Shown here: piece after piece, positions 1-9,110 of the stretch
How positions within the stretch are numbered: position 1 is the stretch's first letter
Layout: each line of letters begins with the position of its first letter
NCBI GenBank assembly: GCA_003990745.1
Contig: RBNI01003086.1
Location: forward strand, 1 to 16,705
Source: Jimgerdemannia flammicorona
Taxonomy: Eukaryota > Mucoromycota > Endogonomycetes > Endogonales > Endogonaceae
Direction: 5' to 3'
DNA: 16,705 nt
Notes under the pieces: model-generated
Seen by the model: only the letters and a program-made list of their open reading frames with translations
Databases searched by the model: none
Told to the model about the DNA's origin: nothing
Program-made: the position numbers and the translations under genes

Positions 1-156
1 AGAACATTAAAATCGGATTACGCGTTGCCGAGATATTAAGGAAAACATTCTATTTGACGAAATTTCCAAAATCGGCAAATCGAAGAATTTCCAAAATCGG
101 CGATTCAGACGGTTTCCTTCATAACTCGGCAATGCGTGATCGTATTTCAATGTTCT
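1..156. repeat. Imperfect inverted repeat (hairpin)
   Basis: The first 46 bases are an imperfect reverse complement of bases 111-156, matching at about 38 of 46 positions by eye. Both outer ends read AGAACATT when read inward, and both arms share TTGCCGAG. The 64-base centre holds a direct repeat around ATTTCCAAAATCGGC (about 59-75 and 87-101). The left arm begins at base 1, so the structure may extend outside the window. This stretch is CpG-rich, unlike most of the window. It could be a miniature inverted-repeat element or part of a larger repeat; no coding sequence is visible. Confidence 0.7.
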
Positions 157-200
157 TGGTATCATTAGATAGGCCTTATTAAGGGCTTTCAAATGACACC

Positions 201-385
201 AAGATCATCAAATTTGGATGATTATTCATTGAGTTATTGATGTAAACATTTAATTATCTAATTTGGAAATCAAAACAATGGTTGATTCGAATCCATCTGG
301 ATGGGATTCGAATCCCATCCGAGTTGATTTGGATGGGATTCAATCCGAATCAATTCGAATCCAATCCGGATTAAATTGACTCGTT
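201..385. repeat. Dispersed repeat, better-preserved copy (GAATC-rich block)
   Basis: The segment starting AAGATCATCAAATTTGG, followed by a block of GGATTCGAATCC-like words, has a decayed relative at 3173-3310. In the first 43 bases many of the differences are C here and T there, or G here and A there. The second half is built from GATTCGAATC and GGATGGGATTC words in both orientations. No reading frame of interest is present. It is probably non-coding repeat; the family was not recognised. Confidence 0.5.
299..320. repeat. 22-bp perfect palindrome
   Basis: GGATGGGATTC is followed directly by its own reverse complement with no spacer. It is surrounded by further partial copies of the same words (283-293, 331-341, 353-362), so it looks like part of a simple palindromic repeat and not a lone binding site. 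Confidence 0.9.
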
Positions 386-1665
386 AGGAGCACTAGGCAG
401 GATTGTGGTCTTGGATGTATATTGGCTGTCTAAATTGTAGTATCTAGGGTATCACTTGGACTTTCTGAGGTAGGTAGTGTAGCAGCTGAAGAAAATTGTG
501 GAAGGCTGGTTATAGCATTGGAAGTGGCCACAGATTGGGTGGGATACATTGGTGATGTGGATGACTGATGGCAGCCTGGGGTTGGTGGACTTCAGGTGAT
601 GGCTGAAGGTACTTAGGGGTTGGTGGGGGTGCCGATTGGCTGAACTAGGTGAAGGAGACTGGGGCAGGCTGGCAATGGACAATTGGGAGATTTGGTTCTG
701 CCCCCATGGTGAGGTTTGGAAGGATATGCAGGGTTTGCTTCAGGTTAGAAATATCAGTTGACTATGGTATAAGGGATTCTGGTGGGGCATGATTGAGGCC
801 TGGCTGGCCATAGGGTTGACAGGAGGTTGGTGAGGATCCTGAGCAGAGATGGTGGCAATTGGGAGACTTCTATATTAGTGGTCATAGTCTGAAGGAGTAC
901 TCATTGGTTGAGATAATAGAGTGGATCAGGCCTGGTCCTCTGGAGAGATAACTGGTAGGTTGGCAGAAGGCAGGATTGGGTAAAGGCTGAGAGTGGGGCT
1001 GAATCTGGAGTTGAGGAACCACCTTGCTCAAGGTGGTACCTTCCAAGTACTGGGTTGTATGGTAGCGCTTCTTGAGAAGAAATGTGATGTTGGGGTATCA
1101 GACAGGATGGATGGAGGTAGATGGCTGTCAGAACTATGAGTAGTATAATGAGATAGATAGCAGGGTGGTTCAGTCACTAGAGTATGTTCTGACAGCCTGC
1201 CCTAGTGTTGAAGGGTTCTGGCAGTATTTGGAAGATTACTGGCACCCTGCTGGTAGAAGAACAGGAGATCCTGTCAGTCTGGTGGTCAAGCACCAGCTAG
1301 TGGGAGAGATAGGAGATATCTGAGGTGGCCTAGGTCAAGTTCTGAGGGTCTGGGTTCTGATAGCAGTACATTGGCAATGGGTATTTGAGCAAGACCCATG
1401 GTTAGGGGTTAGTGAGCTAGTAGAGCAGTGGAAGTGGCTTCTTTGGAAGGTGGTATAAGAGTAGTGGTATCAGGAGAGGTGGCTTCAATCAGAGACCTTA
1501 CAGAAGGTGCAGAACATTATCCAGCAGAGTTGAGGATATTTGGTATTAGATGAGCATGGGGTCAGATGGAAGAAAGGAGTTGGATGATCAACCCTACCTA
1601 TATATAATATGTTGTAGTAGCAGTTTGTGGTTAATTTTCATTGTAATAGTGTTTTAGATAGTTTG

Positions 1666-1671
1666 AATAAA
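1666..1671 (+). terminator. Polyadenylation signal AATAAA
   Basis: A canonical AATAAA lies 17 bases upstream of the 30-base A tract, a normal distance for cleavage and polyadenylation. Confidence 0.6.
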
Positions 1672-1683
1672 GGAGTCTAAGTG

Positions 1684-1688
<5 letters not shown>

Positions 1689-1718
<30 letters not shown>
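1689..1718 (+). repeat. A30 homopolymer tract
   Basis: Thirty uninterrupted A residues follow GTGATTTT. With the upstream AATAAA this reads as a retroposed poly(A) tail. Base skew changes abruptly across it, from G-rich to A/C-rich, so it marks a junction between two sequences of different origin. Confidence 0.9.
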
Positions 1719-1722
<4 letters not shown>

Positions 1723-1789
1723 GCATACAAGATGAGTAATTATGACCAACTGTGAGTCATTGTGACCACAGTATAGATATCTTAAGGAA

Positions 1790-1797
1790 TATAAAAG
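1790..1797 (+). promoter_or_regulatory. Possible TATA box (TATAAAAG)
   Basis: TATAAAAG lies 80 bases upstream of the first ATG of the 1877-2659 frame, a plausible distance for a fungal core promoter. Just upstream, TGTGANYCA-like words repeat (1751-1769). The placement is suggestive only; no other promoter element is recognised. Confidence 0.3.
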
Positions 1798-1876
1798 AAG
1801 GATCAAGAAACTACAGTAGCAGTAATCAACAAGACCCACCAATTCCAAAATAGCTCAAAGACTTACCACAAATGAA

Positions 1877-2659
1877 ATGCCTACTGCTCACCAAACCTCA
1901 AGGTCAAGGAACTGCCAAGACATCTCAGTTGAAGAAAGGATGTTCCAAGACATCAGAAGAGCTATGGAGACCTGCTCAAGAAGGACTCCTAGTATCAATC
2001 TGAGTACTAGTGACCCTTATCATTATATCCTCTACTGCTGTGAAATGGAAACAAGGATCACCATTGCTACTGAATGCCTCCAAATATAGCAGGAGTATAA
2101 GATAGAAAACCTCCTCTGCTGGGAGTTCCCACAGACCAGCACTCAAGAGCTACAAGATGCCACTCCCATAGATATATGCAAAATAAGGACAGCTAAGAAG
2201 ATCTCCAACTTGGAGTATATCAGAGTCTCAGACTTCAGAGACCTGTCAGCCTACTGTATCAATATACTAGAAGCCAGGGTGACTACAGAAGCCCAGTCTA
2301 CTATCACTCTCAACAGTGATAAAGTAGAAGACTTCTGGCATCTCATCCTCTAGGACAACCTAAACCAATTTCTGCAAGGATTGATCTCAGTATTCCAAGG
2401 CCCAAGCATTCAGATTAGACCTTCCCAAGATCCTACATTTGTCTCCTATTTTGTGGAAGAGAACCTCATAGACTAGAGAGCCTCAGACCTCCTTGTTTCC
2501 ACTACCACCAAATGTGATGATGTCATTGGTGATGATGTCATCCTGCATGACATATGTGAGATACATGATGATGACAAATTCGCAGACCTCATCTCCTTCA
2601 AAGACATCCTGACCTCTGATAAGGATGAAGCCCCTATAGTCTTGAACATTCTGCTCTAA
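1877..2659 (+). pseudogene. Broken ORF of unknown function, three internal TAG codons
   Basis: Reading from ATG 1877 gives 260 codons to a TAA at 2657-2659, interrupted only by TAG at 2087-2089, 2351-2353 and 2474-2476. The predicted product is not low-complexity. It has a Cys pair (YCCEME) near residue 58, a hydrophobic middle part, and an Asp-rich C-terminal third with a repeated DDVI and a cluster of DDD. I recognise no family. All three stops are one C-to-T change from CAG or one G-to-A change from TGG, the decay seen elsewhere in the window. A TATA-like box lies upstream, and tandem repeats plus an LTR-like end follow. It could be an accessory ORF of an LTR element or a dead host gene. 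Confidence 0.5.
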
Positions 2660-2664
2660 AGTCC

Positions 2665-2758
2665 TGAATTATACTAGTACCAGAATTCTGATGTGATACT
2701 GAATTATGCCAGCACCAGTATTCTGATGTGACACTGAATTATTCTAGCACTATTTTCC
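2665..2758. repeat. 35-bp tandem repeat, about 2.7 units
   Basis: Units begin with TGAATTAT at 2665, 2700 and 2735. The first two share CAG.ATTCTGATGTGA in full and differ mainly by transitions; the third diverges after AGCAC. The array begins just after the stop of the 1877-2659 frame. Confidence 0.75.
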
Positions 2759-2907
2759 TATACTACTGAAATTATATCAGTATCCTGAACCTATATAACC
2801 ATCAGTGCTGACTCTGAAACTTAGCAGTTTTTTCTATCTTGGCATTATATTTTAGTTATTGGAATTTATATTTAGCTTTATATCTTAGCAACTATTGAAC
2901 TATATTT

Positions 2908-2942
2908 TATATAAATATCCCTCTTATTTTCTCTGAAATAAA
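2908..2942 (+). promoter_or_regulatory. LTR-like core: TATAAATA followed by AATAAA
   Basis: TATAAATA at 2910-2917 is followed 27 bases later by AATAAA at 2937-2942. The gypsy LTR here has the same pair at nearly the same spacing (9261 and 9287), so this may be the U3/R part of a solo or truncated LTR covering roughly 2660-3050. No second copy and no clear TG...CA ends were found, so the boundaries are open. Confidence 0.35.
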
Positions 2943-3172
2943 GTCAGTCTACTCAGTACAATACACACTTCCTTATAAGCAATCTAAGAGATAATAAGAT
3001 AGTTTAAAGATAAGAAGTTTGAGAACTATAAGACCTTGGAAAGGTACTCTAATAAGAACTTACTTATAACAAACTTGAGTTAGTCTAAGAGATATACCTT
3101 GAAGAGAATCTGGCATATTTGAAGGACTCAGCAATCACTATGTAACATTATATAGAGAAATCTAATAAGCTA

Positions 3173-3310
3173 AAGATTATTAAATTTGGAGATATTTTTA
3201 TTAAGTTATTATATTTCAAAAAATAGAGTTTGAATCAAATCTTGAATCAAATTGAATCTTTGATTTGATTCAAATTGAATCAAATTGAATTTGGGTCAAA
3301 TTCAATTTAA
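3173..3310. repeat. Decayed copy of the dispersed repeat, with inverted words
   Basis: AAGATTATTAAATTTGG at 3173-3189 corresponds to AAGATCATCAAATTTGG at 201-217, and the following block is made of TTGAATCAAA/TTTGATTCAA words where the first copy has TTCGAATCC. An inverted pair CAAATTGAATTTG / CAAATTCAATTTA lies at 3281-3293 and 3297-3309. CpG is gone from this copy, as expected if it has been mutated C-to-T and G-to-A. Confidence 0.5.
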
Positions 3311-3329
3311 TTCAATTTGTTGAGAGATA

Positions 3330-3960
3330 CTCTCACTCCACAATAAAGAAGAAAACCATATCTCTAATTTCTCAAATAACTAAAACAGAAAAGAGAAGAT
3401 GAGTAAAAAATAGATATATAGTTATCTAGAATACATTAATAATAAATACTGAGAGGAAAAAATATATAGAATAACTCAAAGGAATAATTGAATACTATAA
3501 GTAAAAAGGAATATATTGATTATCTATATATTGCTATCCTTAAATTATTGATAGCAATAACTCATGATCAGTGAGTATTCTATTAGAGGGTTAACTAAGA
3601 ATATGATACTAATAACCCCTTAAAGAGAAACCACTAGCAAGGTTCAAAACTTTCTTCTAGTTAATCAGACTGATACTAAGATACTTACTCTATATGAGAT
3701 GGTCAAATCTCACTCAATATAAAGAATATTTTATCAGTACTCAGTAATATTTAATTTATATTAGTAAGTTATTTATTTATAGATAGAATAAGAAAATAGT
3801 TATAAAGAATAGATCAGAGTAAGAAGCAGTTATAATTAGTATAAAATATCAACTAAGAAAGCTATAAATATTGAGCAAATGATAAGTAATAAATATTATT
3901 TATTAAGATAGCTATAAAAGATATCTTTCTAATATTCTCACCACTATTAGATAGTCTATA
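3330..3960. other. AT-rich stretch without a recognisable feature
   Basis: About 630 bases of AT-rich sequence with no CpG, no long frame on either strand, no recognisable protein motif and no clear repeat. It is probably decayed transposon DNA or the 5' part of the unidentified frame that follows. Confidence 0.6.
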
Positions 3961-3964
3961 AAGC

Positions 3965-4743
3965 TAGTTCTTTCCAAATAGTATAGGATAACTCTTCAGA
4001 TATATCAAGGCTACTATATAAGAAAGAAATTACTACTCTAAGATCCTTAACCTTATCAGCTAGGACCTAGGATATTTTGTTCTCAACTATTAGAAAATTA
4101 TTAAAAAGGTCTACTAGGCTACTAATTATCAAGAAATTTGGTATAAATATGAGATTGATCACTATATCTGTCAATGCTATCAAGAACTCTTTACTGAGCA
4201 AATTATAGATTAGATTAGTTTAGATAGATATAAATAAAAACTCACTAAAAAGATTTATCAAATCTTCTAACATACCTCTTATGTGATCTCTAATCTCAAC
4301 TTTATATAAACAATAGATTTCTAGAATCTCTCTTTCTCAAAATAGATAAACTAAAAGTATAGATAGCTACTGAAGCCCACTTCTGGATTCCTCTCAAGAT
4401 CAAAAATTGTAAATCTTACTAGAGCTCTGTTCTGAATGACAACTCTGAGAAATATATTCAGAGTCTCTTTAATTTATTTGAAGGATCTTTTATTTGAATA
4501 GATCTTCTAAGAAATGAAGACTAAATTTTCTATATAGATGACTCTAATTATATTTGATAGAGATCTCTAACTCTATTACTATTTGTAGATCACATTGACT
4601 TCTCTATACTAGATATTGATATCTCTACTAATTTATATATCAGCCAGCCAGATACTAATAATGAGAATGAGAATAATATTATTCCTCTAATTCTCAACTT
4701 TAAGATAAATAAAATAAGAATCAACATAAATGTTAATTTCTAA
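3965..4743 (+). pseudogene. Heavily degraded coding region of unknown function, two frames
   Basis: Allowing stops, frame 2 reads protein-like from about 3965 to 4345 and frame 1 continues from about 4363 to a TAA at 4741-4743. Frame 2 includes the words NYQEIWYKYEID, HYICQCYQELF and SYVISNLNF. Frame 1 includes EAHFWIPLKIKNCK, IQSLFNLFEGSF and an Asp/Asn-rich tail. The breaks are mostly TAG or TAA, each one transition from CAG, CAA or TGG. The join near 4345-4363 needs a frameshift. I do not recognise the protein. It lies upstream of the copia Gag and may be another element or a captured gene. Real coding origin is likely but not certain. Confidence 0.35.
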
Positions 4744-4833
4744 AAGAGAAGAAATATAATAAGAATTATATTATAAATGAGTTTGAAAATATAGTATATA
4801 ATAAATGATTATATAATCTAGTAATGATATTAT

Positions 4834-4875
4834 AAATAAATGAGATAAATGAGATAAATAATATAAATGAGATAT
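4834..4875. repeat. Short ATAAATGAG tandem repeats
   Basis: Several imperfect copies of ATAAATGAG occur in a row. This is a simple AT-rich repeat without coding content; the flanking 4744-4960 holds nothing else that I recognise. Confidence 0.6.
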
Positions 4876-4966
4876 AGAATATACATAATATAACAAATAC
4901 CCTGACCATTTAAGCTATAGTAAATATATTATCTAATCAATAAGTTATTTATTTCAAAAGCAAACA

Positions 4967-5132
4967 GTTGTCCTGAATATAAATAGTTAGTTGTTCTGAA
5001 TATAAATAGCATATTTACTCATAAAATAAATAGAGTAGTTATATACTAATTTAATTATATTTACTTAGCCAAAATCTGCAAACTATTACTTATCTAATAT
5101 ATATAAATACTAGCAATTGTATTTAAAATAAA
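4967..5132 (+). promoter_or_regulatory. Candidate decayed copia 5' LTR core
   Basis: Two 23-base direct repeats (4967-4989 and 4990-5012) share CTGAATATAAATAG and differ partly by a C/T change. Downstream, TATAAATA at 5100-5107 is followed 27 bases later by AATAAA at 5127-5132, the layout also seen in the gypsy LTR. The position, a few hundred bases before the copia Gag frame, fits a 5' LTR of that element. I could not find a matching 3' LTR before the window ends, nor clear LTR ends, so this is tentative. Confidence 0.35.
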
Positions 5133-5489
5133 CCAGCTCTTAGTTTAGTATAAAATATAAAAAGTTCTTACTCTACATACATTCTTTTGAGATTTTAGTA
5201 ATAATATCTAAGTTACTTTAATATTTCTGACTAAACTCAAAAGCTTGATAAAATTTTGCCAAACTGAGAACTAATATATAAATCTAAAAAGAAACTCTCT
5301 TTAAATCTGAATTATAAGAGATTCAGTCTATATATAGCAAGAGCAAGCTCCTTATAACTATAGTTACTAAAGAAGGGCAATATTTTTATTTTATTATAAA
5401 GAAACTATACTTTCTCAATATTGAGATAGTAACTCAATATGTCAATATATGATTATGCTATTTTATCAGATTTATATTATTTATTAGTA
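5133..5489. other. AT-rich leader of the copia element, nothing identified
   Basis: This stretch lies between the LTR-like core and the Gag frame. A run of about 30 codons without a stop (around 5343-5445) reads as a generic hydrophobic peptide, but no motif or primer-binding site was recognised. Confidence 0.4.
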
Positions 5490-6245
5490 ATGTGTAAAAT
5501 ATGTAACTTTGAGAACTTCAATAAACATCTCTCTTTTTTACAATAAAGATTATAAACTCTGCTAGCACTAAGTAATAATAGCAATAAATATACCTCTTTA
5601 AAATATACTATGCTAGATATGTCTGATAAATAGTCTAGTAATGTAAGGATGAAAATAGATATATCAATTATAAGTATTCCTACAGATATATATAACTATG
5701 TATAATAACAATTACAATAGATATAGGAAATACAGTCTTGGTTATATATAAGTATAAATATAGCCAAGAGGTCTATCCTAATCTTTAATAGAAAAGATTA
5801 TACAATCTGAGTATTTCATATGATGAATCTTCTTGATAAATATAGCTTGGCAGAGTATATAAAGTTATAAGTACTGATTCGAGATTATAATAATATAAAT
5901 ATCTATTAAGTATTATGTAAGATCATATTTACATTGTTGAATTCTCAAACAAAGCTTATAATGTATGCAGCAACTGCTCATGAGATATAAAAGACTCTAT
6001 ATAATCATCATATATAAATATTTATATTGAATCAATTTTATCTAAAATCTCAACTATTCAATCTATAAATAAAGCCAAAGAGTATCCACAAATATATCAG
6101 TCATATTAATGATCTGATGAATTAGGTGAATTCTTTAAGTATGTTAGCATAATATATAAGTAATAAAAATAAAGTCCTAAATCTTATAAAGAATCTTATT
6201 GGGGTATTATATTATAGTAGTGGCTATGTAAGAGAGTAGTAAACT
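5490..6245 (+). pseudogene. Copia Gag (UBN2-type) pseudogene
   Basis: Frame 3 carries a Gag-like reading from about ATG 5490. The best part begins near 5772 with IFNRKDYTIWVFHM, resembling the conserved start of copia Gag where a Trp follows an aromatic/Tyr-rich stretch. It continues through YAATAHEI, LYNHHIQI-like and SHINDLMNQ regions typical of the UBN2/retrotran_gag_2 family, which forms the virus-like particle. In-frame TGA (for example 5808-5810), TAA and TAG codons interrupt it. The N-terminal 90 codons before 5760 are open apart from TAA/TAG and contain MCKICNFENFNKHL, a short Cys/His cluster of unknown meaning. The family call is from overall pattern. Confidence 0.65.
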
Positions 6246-6450
6246 CACAGATTACACCTACATCACCATGAGTCTCATAAATGAAGAACTGTGCTAAGGA
6301 AATAGTACTACCAACAATAATGAAAATATATTCTATGAGTTATATAGATGAGGTGCTAAATGAGATCAAAAGCATAGACAACAGTAAGATCAATGAACCC
6401 AAATCCAAGCTCAATAATGCAATAACAATCAGTTTAGCCAATTAACCAAG

Positions 6451-6500
6451 TATGATGGTTACTGTGAATATTGCAGTAAGTATAGATATAGGAAGTACAA
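6451..6500 (+). pseudogene. Copia Gag CCHC zinc-knuckle remnant
   Basis: Frame 1 reads YCEYCSKYRYRKYNYYH. The CX2C pair (6463-6474) is kept, while the expected Gly-His and final Cys of a CX2CX4HX4C nucleic-acid-binding knuckle now read as Tyr. Those are one-base transitions from His and Cys codons. The site lies between Gag and protease, where the knuckle belongs. Confidence 0.5.
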
Positions 6501-6839
6501 TTACTATCACTAGTAAAATGATAAAAAAAACAGTAAAAATAAGCATAGAAGCTAGCATTAGCAACATAGAGGCAGCAGAAAGAGTTATTGTGGTAAAGAG
6601 AAATGAGATAATACTAATGCTGCTGAAACTAATAAAAGTAATATATTCTTTATATAAGCAATATATATAGATAATCAAATCTATCAAATCTACCAAATCT
6701 ACCATCTTGTCATCTATGAATTTTAGCCAGCAAAATACTTTTTACTTAATAAAAAGTAGTAATAACATCAGCACCATTAATAGCAAAAATGCCAACAGAG
6801 TGAGCAGTATATCTAGCTATATATCAAGTAAATATACTA

Positions 6840-7095
6840 TAAATATAGCTAATAATATAATGTCTGGCTAATGGATTCTAGAGCTACATAATATATAATA
6901 CTATATAGAGAATGGTTCTCTATATATGAGCCTTTCAAACATCCTATATTTATCAAATTAGGAGACAACAATATTATCTATATTTAAGAAAAGAGAAATA
7001 TAAAGATATATCTCTATGGTAATATCACAGAATCTGCCAGTATCTTTTTAGATATATGTATTATATACTTTAGAAATTAGTAAAAATCTCTTTTT
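6840..7095 (+). pseudogene. Copia aspartic protease pseudogene
   Basis: Frame 1 reads WLMDSRAT at 6865-6888, which corresponds to the copia protease active site W-x-x-DSGAT. The catalytic Asp codon is present (6874-6876), but the active-site Gly is now Arg (AGA at 6880-6882, one G-to-A change from GGA), and a TAA follows at 6889-6891. Downstream, LGDNN and an ILDICIIYF-like stretch fit the later beta strands that precede the usual LYVP motif. The enzyme would have cut the Gag-Pol polyprotein; this copy is inactive. Confidence 0.65.
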
Positions 7096-7182
7096 GATGG
7101 GAAAAATGATATTCTGTAGTATGAAATCCTCTATATATGATAACTATGTCTGATATATTCAATATATAGCATCAATACTTAG

Positions 7183-7395
7183 GATATACATATTAGTAAA
7201 TCAAGCCTTAGAAGAATGATCCAAAGCAGCTTAGTAAATAGACTACTATTATATATATACTTAGAGAATGACTTTTACAAGGCATATATAGAAAATAAGA
7301 CATCTAGGTGATTATTCAAGGAATGGTTAAAGTATATATCTAGGATCCTTGACCTTATATATATATATATTTGTAGGCTAATATATGCTATCATA
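7183..7395 (+). pseudogene. Copia pre-integrase (HHCC) region pseudogene
   Basis: Frame 1 reads DIHISKSSLRRMIQSSLVN, then LENDFYKAYIENK, then LDLIYIYIC. This is the GAG-pre-integrase pattern in which an LGHxS/N motif is followed about 25 residues later by a CxxC pair. Here both Cys of the pair read as Tyr (DFYKAY), each one G-to-A change from TGC or TGT. The catalytic Asp expected in the HxDxCGP motif that follows has also been lost inside a TA-dinucleotide run (7359-7371), where the frame then changes. Confidence 0.65.
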
Positions 7396-7404
7396 CTCTG
7401 GGAA

Positions 7405-8055
7405 GAAGTATTTTATTATATTTATTGATAATTATATATATAAGACATATGTATACTTTCTATCAGCAAAGAACAAAGTACTGAAGAAATTCAAAAAATT
7501 CAAAGCAATTATCAAGAATAAAACAAGATGTAGAATATATACTATATGATCAGATAATGGATATAAATATATTAATGATATATTTAGGCAATTTCTGAAA
7601 AAAATATAGTATACAACATTAAACAATAGCTTCTTATATATCTCAGCAGAATGGTGTGACTGAGTAATTTAACTATATAGTCATAGAAATAGCTTGTATG
7701 ATAATTAATACAGTAGGATTAAGATACTTCTATTGAGCCAAAGCCATTAATATAGTAACATATACATAATTAATATATATCTCAAGCACTAAGCAAAAAA
7801 GCTAGCAATAATAATATATAAGTATAAGAATGATAATCTTAGCTCTGAAGAATTATAGAGCAGATCTAAGCCCAATATATCATATATATGTATATTCAGA
7901 TGTAATATATATATTCTTAATAAGAGTAATATCAATCAGTATAAATTTGAGCTAAAAGCTAGTAAGTATATATTTCTTGAGTATTCTAGTATCAGCAAGA
8001 TGTATAAACTCTAGGATCTATATAAGTAGTATATAGTTATATTATATAATATATA
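7405..8055 (+). pseudogene. Copia integrase core pseudogene
   Basis: Frame 2 reads YFIIFIDNY (Asp at 7427-7429), VYFLSAKNKVLKKFK and SDNGYKY (catalytic Asp at 7553-7555), the core of copia integrases. After a frame change near 7610-7635, frame 3 gives SYISQQNGVTE, with the catalytic Glu at 7662-7664. Later, frame 2 reads FELKASKYIFLEYSS at about 7945-7990, the conserved KCIFLGYSS end of the domain, with Cys now Tyr and Gly now Glu. At least two frameshifts and many stops are present. It would have inserted cDNA into the genome; this copy cannot. Confidence 0.75.
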
Positions 8056-8449
8056 GTTTCAAAAAAAGAGAAAAAATCAAGAATCTTATATAGATATACT
8101 AGTCAATATATCTATATCTATATTTCAGCTAGTGTAAGTACAATAACTATCATTTACCTCTCTAGTAGTCAATCAAAATTATTTTCAATCACTATATATA
8201 TTTGAATCTAAACTAGAGTTATCTGAGCCAAGAATAATAGAGATCAAGAATGAAGATGATGGTAGATCTAATGCTGAGATATTCTCTATAAAGAGTAAGC
8301 AAAAGTATTTCAATATCTACCAAGAAACTCATTCTGAATTAGAAAGTTATTGAGATATACCAGTAAGCTCTAGATAGCAGTAAAGATAGGACTATATGAG
8401 CTATACCAAAGTATATAAATATATATATATAGTAATATCTGACAAGTCA
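8056..8449 (+). pseudogene. Copia linker between integrase and reverse transcriptase
   Basis: About 400 bases with no recognised motif, falling in the variable Ser/Pro/acidic linker seen in copia polyproteins. Acidic readings such as EIKNEDDG appear around 8231-8260. The sequence is decayed, with stops in every frame. Confidence 0.4.
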
Positions 8450-8999
8450 AACACATATAATGAAGTCATACAATTCCTGGACAGCAAAAAATGAGAATAT
8501 ATAATAGATGAGAAATATGATTTACTCATTGAAAATAGTATATGAGATCTTATACTCCTTCTGCCAAATTACTAAATGATTAAATCAAAGTGGTTCTATA
8601 GAATCAAGTATTATACTAATAAAAGAATAGAGTGATATAAAGCTTATTTTATTACTAAGAGATACTTATAGAATTATAGTATAGATTATAATAAGATATT
8701 TTTGACAGTATTTAAGCTTACTTTACTTAAAATACTTCTTATGATCAATATACTATACTATCTGAAAATCTATCAAATGAATATCAAGACAGTATTTCTG
8801 AATAGTGACATAGATACTGAACTATATATCTGTTAATCACAAAGATATAAACTATATAATAATGAGTAAAAGGAGCTCATATGTAAATTATATAAAGGTC
8901 TTTATAGTACTAAATAAGTAGCAAGGTTGTGAAATTAAAGAATTGACAAATATCTCTTAAGTAATAGATTTAAGCATTGTGAGGCTAATCCATATATAT
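8450..8999 (+). pseudogene. Copia reverse transcriptase, 5' part, cut by the gypsy insertion
   Basis: Frame 2 begins with YNEVIQFLDSKK, then KWFYRIKYYTN, then YQMNIKTVFLNSDID, then CKLYKGLYSTK, and ends in RFKHCEANPYI. This is the RVT_2 pattern of copia elements. The first catalytic Asp, in the QMDVKTAFLNG-type motif, is Asn here (AAT at 8780-8782, one G-to-A change). Stops include CAA/CAG-derived TAA and TAG. The frame is interrupted at 8999 by the gypsy element, and the next part of the same domain, with the YVDD region, appears from about 15721. Confidence 0.85.
8994..8999. repeat. Target-site duplication, left copy (ATATAT)
   Basis: ATATAT directly precedes the 5' LTR and the same six bases directly follow the 3' LTR (15715-15720). 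Because the target is a TA run and the LTR edges are ambiguous by one base, a 4-bp reading is equally possible. Confidence 0.6.
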
Positions 9000-9110
9000 T
9001 GTGATGGTCAATCCAAATTAGTAATATGAATCAGGGGAATTAGACATTTGATCACGGTATCTGAATCTGATTCCCAGTATAGTATAGCCTTATAGTTAGC
9101 CAAGTCTCCA

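Larger units (their letters stand above)
386..1718 (+). mobile_element. Retroposed polyadenylated sequence, no recognised gene
   Basis: This 1.3-kb stretch is G-rich and C-poor on the plus strand and has very few CpG (I see only 633-634 and 1066-1067). It ends in AATAAA at 1666-1671, 17 bases before a run of 30 A at 1689-1718, the arrangement expected of a reverse-transcribed, polyadenylated RNA. No plus-strand reading frame is convincing. On the minus strand a Ser/Pro/His-rich frame of 76 codons ends at 452, but that richness follows from base composition and the frame upstream is broken repeatedly. The 5' boundary is a guess (end of the GAATC block). It could be a SINE-like element, a processed transcript, or the 3' end of a LINE. 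Confidence 0.4.

Noticed and set aside
452..682. Minus-strand Ser/Pro/His-rich frame of 76 codons
   Set aside because: Its composition follows from the C-rich minus strand, the frame upstream is broken many times, and no motif is present.
1719..3000. Inverted copy of the 386-1718 segment (opposite base skew)
   Set aside because: I compared the two by eye and found no stretch of reverse-complement similarity; only the composition is mirrored.
6442..6705. Minus-strand hydrophobic 87-codon frame resembling a membrane protein
   Set aside because: It is opposite the copia Gag knuckle region; Ile/Leu/Val richness arises from AT-rich DNA read backwards.
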